NCBI GenBank assembly: GCA_902778935.1
Contig: CACYZT010000006.1
Span: 62,001-126,000 of the forward strand
Length of the DNA: 64,000 bases
Source: an uncultured Bacteroidales bacterium
GTDB lineage: Bacteria; Bacteroidota; Bacteroidia; Bacteroidales; Paludibacteraceae
Direction of reading: 5' to 3'
Part shown: positions 18,031-26,323 of the stretch, piece by piece
How positions within the stretch are numbered: position 1 is the stretch's first letter
Layout: the number at the start of each line of letters is the position of its first letter
The notes under the pieces: model-generated
What the model saw: the letters and a program-made list of their open reading frames with translations, nothing else
Told to the model about the DNA's origin: nothing
The model's database searches: none
Program-made: the position numbers and the translations under genes

Positions 18031-18149
18031 GCCGGTATCTCTCACTCGAGCAGTTCCGTAAGCGGTTTGAGGTTGTCCATAGCGACGACCTCACCGCCCG
18101 CGAACCCACGAAGTATGCCGATCCTTTTGTCGAACGCGAGGATGTATAG
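18027..18149 (+). CDS. 40-residue microprotein translationally coupled to the preceding gene
   Basis: The ATG at 18027 shares the ATGA overlap with the upstream stop. The product (begins M-S-R-Y-L-S-L-E-Q-F, ends V-E-R-E-D-V) is hydrophilic and acidic at its end. Overlap coupling and a composition like its neighbour favour a real small gene. No function can be given. Confidence 0.4.
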   Translation: MSRYLSLEQFRKRFEVVHSDDLTAREPTKYADPFVEREDV

Positions 18150-18256
18150 CTTGTATCTTTTTTACTAAAAAACAAGTAAACGGACTCTTAAAAATAACAC
18201 AGGCTATATCTTAAGAAATCGATAAAAAGAAAAAGAACCAAAAAGAAAAATTAAAA

Positions 18257-18346
18257 ATGTCAAGTCCTGTATCTGTAGTCCCCTATATACTGCGTATATT
18301 GTCCCCTAAGGACTGAAACAGACTACAGGTACGGGACAAGACATTG
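18257..18346 (+). repeat. Long imperfect inverted repeat (25-nt arms)
   Basis: The left arm at 18257-18281 and right arm at 18322-18346 match at 21 of 25 positions, plus two that would be G-U in RNA. The 40-nt centre contains tatac-tgc-gtata and two gtcccctа-like direct copies (gtcccctat, gtcccctaa). It lies in a gene-free stretch between the microprotein and a 73-residue gene. It could be a structured RNA, an operator, or a recombination/replication site. Confidence 0.6.
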
Positions 18347-18392
18347 AAAAGGATTATGGACTTTGAACACTATTGGACTTTAATAGGCGGCG

Positions 18393-18614
18393 ATGTCAAT
18401 TTTGCGGACCGCAAGATGGCTGCGCAACGCGCTTGGAGCCTATGTGCTCCGGAATCCCTATTTCTTCATCTTGGATTTTCAGGTCAAACGCCGCGAGACA
18501 CTGACCTTTGCGCAGTACTATGCCAAGTACGGCACGACTGCCGAAACCGACGGCTGGAAGATGGAGAACCCGACAGGAAACCAAGTGATTTATGTGCGAT
18601 TTTCGAACAATTAA
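18393..18614 (+). CDS. Hypothetical 73-residue protein
   Basis: A small basic protein (L-R-N-P-Y-F-F-I-L-D-F-Q-V-K-R-R-E near residues 18-34, then an A-Q-Y-Y-A-K-Y-G segment). An in-frame TAG just upstream of the ATG fixes the earliest start. There is no signal peptide or recognised family. It lies 46 bp after the long inverted repeat and 39 bp before an HTH gene in the same direction, so it may share their transcript. Confidence 0.45.
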   Translation: MSILRTARWLRNALGAYVLRNPYFFILDFQVKRRETLTFAQYYAKYGTTAETDGWKMENPTGNQVIYVRFSNN

Positions 18615-18653
18615 CAAGACCATCACGGGAGCATCTCCCGACGACAAACCAAC

Positions 18654-18845
18654 ATGAAAGCAATGACAAAAGCCGAGTTGGCAGAGGCAGCCGGAGTAAG
18701 CCGGCAAACGATGCGTTTGTGGTTGAAAGACCCGTACATCAGAGACCGCCTCGCGTCCATGAACCTGAAGAAAAATCAACACATCTTACCGCCAGCCGCG
18801 GTAGAAATAATCGTCGAGCACTACTCGATAGAAATTGAAAAATGA
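18654..18845 (+). CDS. Small HTH DNA-binding protein
   Basis: The 63 residues form a MerR/DUF4248-like helix-turn-helix: T-K-A-E-L-A-E-A-A-G-V-S-R-Q-T-M-R-L-W-L near 5-24, then a C-terminal P-P-A-A-V-E-I-I-V-E-H-Y. Similar short HTH proteins are common in accessory and mobile regions of Bacteroidales. It probably regulates the local gene strip. The next gene begins 13 bp downstream. Confidence 0.6.
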   Translation: MKAMTKAELAEAAGVSRQTMRLWLKDPYIRDRLASMNLKKNQHILPPAAVEIIVEHYSIEIEK

Positions 18846-18858
18846 AAGGAGGAAAAGA

Positions 18859-19227
18859 ATGTTACTAAAACTAATTAAAACCAGACCCTATATCTCCGGG
18901 AGTCACTGCGAGATATGGGAGATAAACCATTTGAGCTCCAACCGCCTTTTGGCCGAAGTATTTGTGCTGAACGAACATTTGCCGGCAGAGTTATTCTACC
19001 GTTTGACGGTAAGCGTACGGGGCATTTGTATCCAGGGCAGACATTGCGGTTTCCAATGGGAAAGCGAACGGCAAGAGGAAGCTGTGACAGAGTATCTGCG
19101 GGTTGTGCAGGAATGCCGCGAAGAGATACGAATCGAGGTTTGCCAACCTACACCCGACTTACCCGGTTATCAGGAAATCGACTACAACCCGGATGATTAT
19201 CCGATAGTGTTGGGAGTGGATGATTAA
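18859..19227 (+). CDS. Hypothetical protein
   Basis: The ATG at 18859 is preceded by a good Shine-Dalgarno (aaaggagg), which decides this start over the TTG at 18835. The 122 residues contain several Cys and Glu and an acidic end (I-D-Y-N-P-D-D-Y-P). No signal peptide, no membrane segment and no recognised family. It is the last plus-strand gene before a convergent ATPase gene, with a hairpin between them. Confidence 0.55.
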   Translation: MLLKLIKTRPYISGSHCEIWEINHLSSNRLLAEVFVLNEHLPAELFYRLTVSVRGICIQGRHCGFQWESERQEEAVTEYLRVVQECREEIRIEVCQPTPDLPGYQEIDYNPDDYPIVLGVDD

Positions 19228-19231
19228 CAAA

Positions 19232-19258
19232 CAGACGCGGCGCGAAAGGCCGCGTCTG
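19232..19258. terminator. Hairpin between convergent genes
   Basis: A perfect 10-bp stem, cagacgcggc / gccgcgtctg, with a 7-nt loop sits in the 43-bp gap between two convergent genes. It lacks a clear T-tract on either strand, so it may act as a weak two-way terminator. Confidence 0.55.
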
Positions 19259-19270
19259 ATGGTATGCTAA

Positions 19271-20572
19271 TTATCGTAATAACCAGTCTTCTATACCGAC
19301 AACCTGTATTGTATAACCATCCTCTTCTATGGTCTCTTGCCGGTCCCGCGTAACAATGGTCAACTTGGTGCATTTAGTGCCTTTTGCAGTTTCTTTGATG
19401 CCGTCTATCTCGCGTTGACGCGTGTCATCATCATCCATATCCCAGCATACTTGCAGCAGTTCTTCCACGCATTCGTTGCGCTGTATGACAAAGTCGCACT
19501 CATGCTTTTCCTGCCAATAGAATATCTTCCTTTCCTCTCCGCGCCGGCGGAACAAGTCGATAGCCACGATATTCTCCAGCAGTTTGCCACTATCGGCCGA
19601 TTGGGGCATCAAAACGGCCTGACGCATTCCCGTATCGATGATATAGTACTTCCGCAGCGATTGGTTTTCTTTAACCATAGACGGAGTGTACTTGGGGAAA
19701 CGGACGAACATATACGCTTCCACCGCCCAGTCTGCCCAATTGTAAAGGTCATCTTTGTTCACATTGGCTCCGCTGGAGCGCATATCATTGCAAATACCAT
19801 TGATGGATGTTGTCTTCGTCAGCGTCAGCATGATACGTTTGAGGAAATAGCGCAAGCCTTCCACATTCTTTATCTTATGTCTCTCTGCCAAATCACGCAG
19901 GAGCATCACGTTGAAATATCCCTGCAGGCGTTTCAGTTTGGTTGATTGGTCGGGCGTGAGTACCACTTGCGGGAAAGCACCGCCATGCAAATAGTTCTCC
20001 AAGGCGGCATGCCTTTTGGCTCTGTCGCTCTCCAAGTAACTATGCGCATCAATACCCACAAAGCGGCAGTACTCCGCAAAACTGAGAGGTAACATCTCAT
20101 AATCAAGCGTCCAGCCGCGCAATGCGGTTGATATTTCCCTTGACTGCAGTTTGGCATTACTTCCCGTAATGTACACATGAGGGCAATAAGACTTGAATAC
20201 GCGAAGGACAAATAAATCCCAACCGGCGATGTTCTGTATCTCATCGAAGAACATATATACATCCTTGAGATTCGTCTCCGGATACATTTCTCGATACGCA
20301 GTGAGCACCTCGTCCAACTCTTCCGTAGGCATTCCGGATAAACGCTCATCGTCAAAGTTGATCCATAGAATCTGCTCGCGTTTAACCCCAGCTGCTAACA
20401 GTTTATTGACCGTGAGCATCAAAAGCGAGGACTTGCCGGCACGGCGTACGCCCGGAACGGTTATTATCGCATCCGGATTATCCGGTATGACCACTTCGCG
20501 CTCCATGCGTTCAAAAGGCAATTCTGCTTGCGTCAGAGCGATTAATGTCTTGAATAGTTCTCTTTTTGCCAT
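19271..20572 (-). CDS. AAA ATPase with DUF4143 C-terminal domain
   Basis: The 433 residues show the AAA_14/DUF4143 pattern: an atypical Walker A G-V-R-R-A-G-K-S-S at 41-49, Walker B V-Y-M-F-F-D-E-I-Q-N with Asp110-Glu111, a sensor T-G-S-N-A near 137, and a C-terminal nuclease-like core (C-D-F-V-I-Q). Such proteins are frequent in host-associated bacteria and often sit in variable regions. Their substrate is unknown, and roles in toxin-antitoxin or mobile-element biology have been suggested. The gene runs against the neighbouring small genes and has its own promoter, so it is probably an independent cargo gene. Confidence 0.85.
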   Translation of the reverse strand: MAKRELFKTLIALTQAELPFERMEREVVIPDNPDAIITVPGVRRAGKSSLLMLTVNKLLAAGVKREQILWINFDDERLSGMPTEELDEVLTAYREMYPETNLKDVYMFFDEIQNIAGWDLFVLRVFKSYCPHVYITGSNAKLQSREISTALRGWTLDYEMLPLSFAEYCRFVGIDAHSYLESDRAKRHAALENYLHGGAFPQVVLTPDQSTKLKRLQGYFNVMLLRDLAERHKIKNVEGLRYFLKRIMLTLTKTTSINGICNDMRSSGANVNKDDLYNWADWAVEAYMFVRFPKYTPSMVKENQSLRKYYIIDTGMRQAVLMPQSADSGKLLENIVAIDLFRRRGEERKIFYWQEKHECDFVIQRNECVEELLQVCWDMDDDDTRQREIDGIKETAKGTKCTKLTIVTRDRQETIEEDGYTIQVVGIEDWLLR

Positions 20573-20635
20573 ACAATCTTTCCGTATTTTCAGGAAACTT
20601 TTCTAAAATCTTTCTGTGATTTTCGGAAACTTGCG

Positions 20636-20666
20636 CAAAGGTACTGCTTTTTTTTGATTTGTGCAA
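20636..20666 (-). promoter_or_regulatory. Promoter of the AAA/DUF4143 gene
   Basis: On the minus strand, TACCTTTG (-7) occupies 20643-20636 and TTG (-33) occupies 20666-20664, separated by 20 nt. Confidence 0.7.
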
Positions 20667-20775
20667 ATAATTTGTGTTTTTTTGTGCATTTTTGTCAATT
20701 TTTGAGCCAAAACGTAAAGGTAGACCGTTTCGCCGTGTATATTGCATGTCGCTTGAGTTAAAAAACACAACCATT

Positions 20776-20943
20776 ATGAAACGATTATTGATTATGACAG
20801 TCATTATGACGAGTATGGTGATGGCCAGTTGCAATGTGACGCGAACCATCACAACGCAAAGCCAGTATTACCAACGAGGCGACACGACATGCACCATCGT
20901 TACCAAAACCATTGAGACGTACGACGCGAAGAAAAACCTGTAA
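20776..20943 (+). CDS. Very small lipoprotein
   Basis: The ATG at 20776 gives a 55-residue product with a lipoprotein signal (M-V-M-A-S-C, Cys19). A short polar tail follows, with repeated Thr (T-R-T-I-T-T-Q-S, R-G-D-T-T-C-T-I-V). An upstream in-frame ATG at 20746 would spoil the signal peptide. Short lipoproteins of this kind occur in Bacteroidales accessory clusters. It begins the second half of the strip, 12 bp before the first MAKVE-type gene. Confidence 0.5.
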   Translation: MKRLLIMTVIMTSMVMASCNVTRTITTQSQYYQRGDTTCTIVTKTIETYDAKKNL

Positions 20944-20955
20944 GAGTTTAAGACA

Positions 20956-21219
20956 ATGGCAAAAGTAGAGTTTGACTCGGGGATAGAGTCGGTGCGCGGG
21001 ATACTGATGGGAACAGACCCTTTCTATATCCGCCGTTACCCAAGTAAAGACGGCGTGATGCATATCGTTCAAGCCCGTCCCGACCGCTCGGGTCACACTC
21101 CCTCCGCCGCCGAAAGCACCGCCCGCATCGTCTTCGCAGAGAAATACGGGCACCAGAAACATCTCGCGTTCCTCGAACGCACGATGAAAAATCAATTAAC
21201 AATTAACTTTAACGATTAA
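20956..21219 (+). CDS. Small protein of the MAKVE family, copy 1
   Basis: The 87 residues begin M-A-K-V-E-F-D-S-G-I-E-S-V-R-G, very like the start of the gene at 21655 (M-A-K-V-E-W-S-A-G-I-D-H-V-S-G). The middle is polar with Y-I-R-R-Y-P near 25, and the end carries E-K-Y-G-H-Q-K-H. No signal peptide. Its final codons fall in an AT-rich caattaac repeat, so the tail may not be functionally important. Function unknown; the family resemblance is seen directly. Confidence 0.55.
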   Translation: MAKVEFDSGIESVRGILMGTDPFYIRRYPSKDGVMHIVQARPDRSGHTPSAAESTARIVFAEKYGHQKHLAFLERTMKNQLTINFND

Positions 21220-21224
21220 CAAGT

Positions 21225-21545
21225 ATGGCAAAAATCACATTACATGGCATGTTTGCCCGGGTGAAGGGCAAGTTCAACAAGTCGGAAACACTGTATTTCA
21301 AGGGTTGCCCGTGCGGCAAAGAGCAGTTAGGCGTCGATTTGCTGAACCCGTCCAAGGCAAAGCATGCGAAGAACATCCTCGCGCAAGAAGCGCTCAAGAC
21401 GGCAGCTCTGGCTGCACAGACTGCTCTCGCTGACCCGACTGAACGAGCCACCCTCGAAGCCGGTTTCAAGGCACAATCGAAGTACACCTCGCTCTTCGGC
21501 TACGCCGTGGCGCAGAAGTACGTGAAACCGAATTTCGGCGAGTAA
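21225..21545 (+). CDS. Small protein of the MAK family, copy 2
   Basis: The 106 residues begin M-A-K-I-T-L-H-G-M-F-A-R-V-K-G, resembling its two neighbours. A Cys pair (G-C-P-C-G near 28-32) and an Ala-rich helix at 55-75 (A-L-K-T-A-A-L-A-A-Q-T-A-L-A) are visible. It starts 5 bp after the previous gene. Function unknown. Confidence 0.55.
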   Translation: MAKITLHGMFARVKGKFNKSETLYFKGCPCGKEQLGVDLLNPSKAKHAKNILAQEALKTAALAAQTALADPTERATLEAGFKAQSKYTSLFGYAVAQKYVKPNFGE

Positions 21546-21624
21546 CTCGCCAGACCGGCCTGTCGGCCTGACAGAGTACAGACCGCCCTACGGGCTGACA
21601 GACCGTTACACTGACAGACAACAA
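21546..21624 (+). repeat. Short ctgacaga repeats between two small genes
   Basis: Three copies of ctgacaga appear in this spacer at irregular intervals, with a gcctgtcggc palindrome next to the first. It is one of the window's degenerate intergenic repeats. Confidence 0.5.
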
Positions 21625-21654
21625 CTATTATTAACAAACATAAACTTAACTATT

Positions 21655-22035
21655 ATGGCAAAAGTAGAATGGAGTGCGGGAATCGACCATGTGTCGGGCG
21701 CACTGAGTAAACCCGGAAAGAATGGACAGCACAGTTGTGCAAAGATGCTGCTTGGCACGCACCGTACGGCAGCGACACAGAGCAGTGATTGCAACCGATT
21801 GTACCTGCGAAAGAAAGTGAAGCGTACCACACCGCTCAAACCGAAAGAGGTGGCAATTCGTCAGCGCTTCCAGGCCGTGCGTGCGATGGTCGCTGCGCGT
21901 AAGGAAGACCTGAGCAAGGTCACCCAGGACCAGATTGACTTCCTCGCCCAGAAGGACCTCGCCAACGGCAAAAAGACCATGAACGCCTACCTCTGGCTCG
22001 TCTGCGGCAGAGAGTACGACGAGAGCCAAGACTAA
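21655..22035 (+). CDS. Small protein of the MAKVE family, copy 3
   Basis: The 126 residues begin M-A-K-V-E-W-S-A-G-I-D-H-V-S-G. They continue with a basic patch (Y-L-R-K-K-V-K-R-T-T-P-L near 49-60) and a helical R-Q-R-F-Q-A-V-R-A-M-V-A-A-R segment. The overall plan recalls small proteins found in Bacteroidota prophage-like clusters that start M-A-K-V-K-F and carry an N-P-Q-T/R-Q region; that likeness is from memory and weak. The end lies at a gtaccaa repeat. A terminator follows at 22094. Confidence 0.55.
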   Translation: MAKVEWSAGIDHVSGALSKPGKNGQHSCAKMLLGTHRTAATQSSDCNRLYLRKKVKRTTPLKPKEVAIRQRFQAVRAMVAARKEDLSKVTQDQIDFLAQKDLANGKKTMNAYLWLVCGREYDESQD

Positions 22036-22093
22036 GTACCAAGTACCAAGTACGATGTACGATTTATGTACCAAGGACCAAGGCTAAAGCCGG

Positions 22094-22121
22094 AAAAATC
22101 GCTCATTCGGGCGATTTTTTT
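22094..22121 (+). terminator. Terminator of the small-gene strip
   Basis: aaaaatcgc and gcgattttt form a 9-bp stem around tcattcgg, followed by further T residues. It separates the accessory strip from ftsK. Confidence 0.8.
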
Positions 22122-22131
22122 GTCTAATTGC

Positions 22132-22162
22132 TTGCATATGTCAAACTTTTGTTGTATCTTTG
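22132..22162 (+). promoter_or_regulatory. ftsK promoter
   Basis: TTG at 22132-22134 and TATCTTTG at 22155-22162 are separated by 20 nt. The start codon lies 19 bp after the -7 element, so the leader is very short. Confidence 0.75.
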
Positions 22163-22181
22163 CACGCTAATTTGCTTTTTT

Positions 22182-24788
22182 ATGCCTCGTACAACGTCAA
22201 AATCGAGAAATATAGGCTTGGAACCAACCGCTGAGAGAGCCATCAAAGTGGAGAAGGGTAGTTCGTGGGAGTCGTTCAAACGATTCATCACTGCCCGTGA
22301 GACACGTATGGTCATCGGTATTCTGATGCTCACTTTTGCCGTTGTAGCCCTGCTGGCGTATGTCAGTTTCCTCTTTACCGGTTCGTACGACCAGGACCTG
22401 CTGTCCATGAGTCACGCTGACCGCATCGCTAACCGCGAGTTGATACGCAACTTGCTCGGCTTGCCCGGTGCTGCGCTGGCGCAGTTTATGATTGACGACA
22501 GTTTCGGCTTCGTGTCCATCCTGTTCGTGTTCATGCTTACCATCTATGCGTTGCGTCTGATGCACGTGTTCCGTGATATCCATGCTATCAAGCTGTTCTG
22601 CGGTGGTACGTTTTGGGTTCTATGGGGTTCGACAGTGCTCGGTTTTGCGCAGCAGATGACCCACATGGGTCAGTTCCATTGGGGCGGTGCTTTCGGCGCA
22701 TGGGCGGCTAAATGGCTGACCAGTTATGTGGCTATCACCGGTACCGTGCTGATTCTTACGGCGTTACTGGTTATCTTCCTTATCGTGACCGACCCGCGCT
22801 TCATCGACCATTGCAAGGCTTTCGGCGAATGGTGCAAAAATCTCTTCGCGCGCAAACCTAAAGATAATAATGAGTTAACGGACGAAGGGACGAACGGACA
22901 AACGGGCGAAAGTGGCGATGACGAGATTGTGCTTGACCTGCCGATTGTTCCGGAGAATAACGATAACGATAACGACGACGAAGTGCCTTTCACTATCGAA
23001 CCGACCATAGAGGAAGAGGGACAAGAAGTTCCAGAGGTTCCGGAAGTTCAAGGGGTTCAAGGTGTTCTAGAGGTTACAGAGACTACGGATGAGAACGGAG
23101 AACCCTTGGGCGATGCTCCGCTGCCTGCTGAGGAACCCGAGGAGAACGCTAACGCTGATGCAGAGTTGACCATCAACGATACACCGGAAGAGGAGTTGTA
23201 TGCCAAGGACCCGGACAAACTGCTTGAGAAACTCGGTCCGTACGACCCGCGCAAGGATTTGGAGTTCTATAAGTTCCCTTCGCTCAACCTGCTCAAAGTG
23301 TATGACAATGAGGCAGCTCCGGTGATTGACGAAGAGGAACAGCGCGCCAACGGAGCACGTATCGTGACCACGCTTCGCAACTATGGCATAGAAATTGATA
23401 GGATACAAGCAACGGTCGGTCCGACCGTAACGCTCTATGAAATAGTGCCGAAAGCCGGTGTGCGTGTGGCGAAGATACAAGCGCTGGAGAACGATATCAT
23501 GATGTCCCTCTCCGCGACAGGTATCCGTATCATCGCTCCGATGCCGGGTAAAGGAACTATCGGTATCGAAGTGCCGAACGAGAAGCCGCAGACCGTATCC
23601 ATGCACTCCGTGCTGGCGTCCAAGCGATTCCAGGACGAGCAGAAAATGCGTCTGCCGATAGCCTACGGACGAACCATCACCAACGAGGTATTCATGTTCG
23701 ACCTCGCCAAGACGCCGCACTTGCTTGTGGCGGGTGCTACCGGAACCGGTAAGTCCGTTGCCATCAACGCTATCATCACTTCGCTCCTGTACAAGAAACA
23801 TCCGGCGGAGCTCAAGTTAGTGATGGTGGACCCGAAGATGGTGGAGTTTGCGCCTTACAAACCGCTGCTCAAGCATTATTTGGCAGCCATGCCGGATACC
23901 GACCCTGAGCAGATCGTCATCACCGAGTGCGACCGCGTCATTAACACGCTCAACTCGCTTGTCATTGAGATGGAGAACCGCTACAAGTTGCTCATGGATG
24001 CCGGTGTGCGTAACCTGGAGGACTACAACGACAAGTTCGTCAAACGTCGTCTGAACCCGAATAAACTGGTAGGCGACAGCTTGCATCACCAGTACCTGCC
24101 TTATATTGTCATCATCATCGATGAGTACGGCGATTTCATCATGCAGGCGGGCAAACAGGTGGAGACGCCGATAGCGCGTATCACGCAGAAAGCGCGTGCC
24201 GTGGGTATGCACATGATTCTCGCTACCCAGCGTCCGTCCGTGAACATCGTCACGGGTGTTATCAAGGCGAATATCCCGACGCGTATAGCGCTGCGCACGC
24301 AGTCCGTCATCGACTCGCGTACCGTGCTGGATGCCAAGGGTGCGGAGCAGCTCATCGGACGAGGTGACAGCCTCTATGCCGGCAACGCCAGCATCACTCG
24401 TGTGCAGTGTGCGTTCGTTGATACACCCGAAGTGGATGCTATCGTAGGACATATAGCCAAACAGCAGCGCTATACCGAGCCGTATCAGTTGCCGGAATAC
24501 GTAGGCGAAGGCGGCGAAGGCGAGGCACTCGCACCGGGCAGCGTGGATATGAAACGTCTCGACCCGATGTTCGCTGACGTAGCGCGTTACGTAGTCACGA
24601 AGCAGGAAGGTTCGACCAGTCGTCTGCAGCGTGCTTTCGAGATAGGATACAACCGCGCCGGCAAACTGTCCGACCAACTCGAAGCGGCAGGCATCGTAGG
24701 ACCGAACAAAGGACCTAAAGGCCGCGACGTGCTGATACAAGACTTGGACCAACTGGATAAACTGTTAGAAGAGCTGGGAGTGAGATAA
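22182..24788 (+). CDS. ftsK: FtsK/SpoIIIE DNA translocase
   Basis: This enzyme pumps chromosome ends through the septum at division. Four N-terminal membrane helices (about 45-210) anchor it. A long acidic linker (about 225-350) follows, then the motor with Walker A G-A-T-G-T-G-K-S near 518 and Walker B I-I-I-D-E-Y-G-D near 643. A gamma winged-helix lies at the C-terminus (S-T-S-R-L-Q-R-A-F-E-I-G-Y-N-R-A). The ATG at 22182 is chosen because the promoter covers the upstream TTG at 22128. Two degenerate repeats inside the linker (about 22875-22912 and 23028-23080) encode low-complexity E-V-P-E-V-P-E-V-Q-G-V-Q-G-V. Confidence 0.95.
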   Translation: MPRTTSKSRNIGLEPTAERAIKVEKGSSWESFKRFITARETRMVIGILMLTFAVVALLAYVSFLFTGSYDQDLLSMSHADRIANRELIRNLLGLPGAALAQFMIDDSFGFVSILFVFMLTIYALRLMHVFRDIHAIKLFCGGTFWVLWGSTVLGFAQQMTHMGQFHWGGAFGAWAAKWLTSYVAITGTVLILTALLVIFLIVTDPRFIDHCKAFGEWCKNLFARKPKDNNELTDEGTNGQTGESGDDEIVLDLPIVPENNDNDNDDEVPFTIEPTIEEEGQEVPEVPEVQGVQGVLEVTETTDENGEPLGDAPLPAEEPEENANADAELTINDTPEEELYAKDPDKLLEKLGPYDPRKDLEFYKFPSLNLLKVYDNEAAPVIDEEEQRANGARIVTTLRNYGIEIDRIQATVGPTVTLYEIVPKAGVRVAKIQALENDIMMSLSATGIRIIAPMPGKGTIGIEVPNEKPQTVSMHSVLASKRFQDEQKMRLPIAYGRTITNEVFMFDLAKTPHLLVAGATGTGKSVAINAIITSLLYKKHPAELKLVMVDPKMVEFAPYKPLLKHYLAAMPDTDPEQIVITECDRVINTLNSLVIEMENRYKLLMDAGVRNLEDYNDKFVKRRLNPNKLVGDSLHHQYLPYIVIIIDEYGDFIMQAGKQVETPIARITQKARAVGMHMILATQRPSVNIVTGVIKANIPTRIALRTQSVIDSRTVLDAKGAEQLIGRGDSLYAGNASITRVQCAFVDTPEVDAIVGHIAKQQRYTEPYQLPEYVGEGGEGEALAPGSVDMKRLDPMFADVARYVVTKQEGSTSRLQRAFEIGYNRAGKLSDQLEAAGIVGPNKGPKGRDVLIQDLDQLDKLLEELGVR

Positions 24789-24819
24789 TGTCGAATTATC
24801 AAGATATCGAAATATCGAA

Positions 24820-25383
24820 ATGACGAAATTACTAATTATATTAACCGTATTGAGTTCGTTCCTGACGAATCTCGAGCAGAAGACCTTGAAGTCGGATTTT
24901 TCCATCACGGTAACCGAAGAGGTCAATGCGCCGATGAATTTCCCCGGTTGGATTCTCATGCAAGGCGATAAGTTCCGGTTGGAGATGATGGATATAGAAG
25001 CGGCTTATGACGGCAAGACGATGTATATGTATTCGAGCAACACGGATGAGCTGACGCTCTCCAACCCGACCGAACAGGAGTTGCTCGAAGCCAATCCGTT
25101 CCTCTACGCCAAGGCGCTGGTTGATGTATGCAATATCGTGGAGAAAGCCAGCGGCGAGAACACGCTTATCACGCTCACGCCCAAAGACCAATCCATCGGC
25201 ATCAACCGCTTTGTGCTTAAAGTGCGCAACGCAGACCTTATGCCGCTATCCGTCGAACTCAAAGAGGGCAAGAAAAATACGACACTCAAATTCAAAGAGC
25301 CGAAGTTTGTGCCAACAAACCCCGACTACATATTTGTACTTAAACCCAGTAAGAATACATACGTCATAGATATGCGATTATGA
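24820..25383 (+). CDS. LolA-like outer-membrane lipoprotein carrier
   Basis: A 187-residue exported protein with an N-terminal hydrophobic segment and an uncleaved-looking start. The LolA-type pattern of a half-barrel is visible: F-S-I-T-V-T-E-E-V near 27, G-D-K-F-R-L-E near 50, D-G-K-T-M-Y-M-Y near 64. Such genes commonly follow ftsK in Bacteroidetes. Role by family: shuttling lipoproteins across the periplasm. The gap before it (24789-24819) is filled with a tatcgaaa repeat. Its stop overlaps the trxB start by 4 bp. Confidence 0.75.
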   Translation: MTKLLIILTVLSSFLTNLEQKTLKSDFSITVTEEVNAPMNFPGWILMQGDKFRLEMMDIEAAYDGKTMYMYSSNTDELTLSNPTEQELLEANPFLYAKALVDVCNIVEKASGENTLITLTPKDQSIGINRFVLKVRNADLMPLSVELKEGKKNTTLKFKEPKFVPTNPDYIFVLKPSKNTYVIDMRL

Positions 25384-26312
25384 ACAGAGTAAAATGTATT
25401 ATCATAGGCAGCGGACCTGCGGGTTATACTGCCGCTATATATGCTTCTCGCGCCAACTTACAGCCGGTGCTGATTGAGGGACCGCAACTCGGAGGACAGT
25501 TGACCACCACCACCGAGGTGGAGAATTTCCCCGGTTATCCCGATGGCGTGGAGCCCTTCACGATGATGGAGGATATGCGTCGTCAAGCGGAGCGCTTCGG
25601 TACACAGTTTGTTTCGGGTATCGTGACGAAGGTGGATTTCTCCGTTAGTCCGAAGAAAGTGATTGTGGAGGACACCGAGGAGTACGAATCCGATGCTGTG
25701 ATTGTAGCTACCGGCGCAAGTGCCAAATATCTCGGATTGGAGTCCGAGCGCACCTATCGCGGTCGTGGCGTGAGTGCCTGTGCTACCTGCGACGGATTCT
25801 TCTATCGCAAGAAAACTGTAGCCGTTGTAGGCGGTGGAGATACGGCTTGCGAAGAGGCAAGTTACCTCGCCGGACTTTGCGAGAAAGTGTATCTGATTGT
25901 GCGCAAACCTTACCTCCGTGCATCGGAGATCATGCAGCAACGTGTGCTGAACAATCCGAAAATAGAAGTGCTCTTTGAGCATAACACCCTTCAGTTGACG
26001 GGTGAAGGAAAAGTGCAAGGAGCCGACCTCATCTATCGCAAAGGTGAACCTGACGAAGAGATGCGCCATATCGCTATCGACGGATTCTTCCTGGCGATAG
26101 GGCATCATCCCAATACGGACCTGTTCAAGGATTATCTCAACCGCGATGCGGAGGGTTATATCCTCGTGGACGGAGACAGTCCCCGCACCAACGTACCGGG
26201 AGTGTTCGCAGCCGGCGATTGTGCCGACCCGCATTACCGTCAGGCGATTGTGGCAGCTGGTTCCGGTGCAAAAGCCGCTATCGAGGCTGACAAATATATC
26301 AAATCGCTCTAA
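25380..26312 (+). CDS. trxB: Thioredoxin-disulfide reductase
   Basis: NADPH-dependent flavoenzyme that reduces thioredoxin in the cytoplasm. The FAD site I-I-I-G-S-G-P-A-G-Y-T-A lies at 7-18, the redox pair Cys134-A-T-Cys137 is intact, the NADPH site V-V-G-G-G-D-T-A is near 149-156, and the C-terminal FAD signature V-F-A-A-G-D-C-A lies near 277. The 310 residues are the normal length. ATGA overlap with the LolA-like gene points to one transcript with ftsK. Confidence 0.95.
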   Translation: MNRVKCIIIGSGPAGYTAAIYASRANLQPVLIEGPQLGGQLTTTTEVENFPGYPDGVEPFTMMEDMRRQAERFGTQFVSGIVTKVDFSVSPKKVIVEDTEEYESDAVIVATGASAKYLGLESERTYRGRGVSACATCDGFFYRKKTVAVVGGGDTACEEASYLAGLCEKVYLIVRKPYLRASEIMQQRVLNNPKIEVLFEHNTLQLTGEGKVQGADLIYRKGEPDEEMRHIAIDGFFLAIGHHPNTDLFKDYLNRDAEGYILVDGDSPRTNVPGVFAAGDCADPHYRQAIVAAGSGAKAAIEADKYIKSL

Positions 26313-26323
26313 ACACAACGCTT

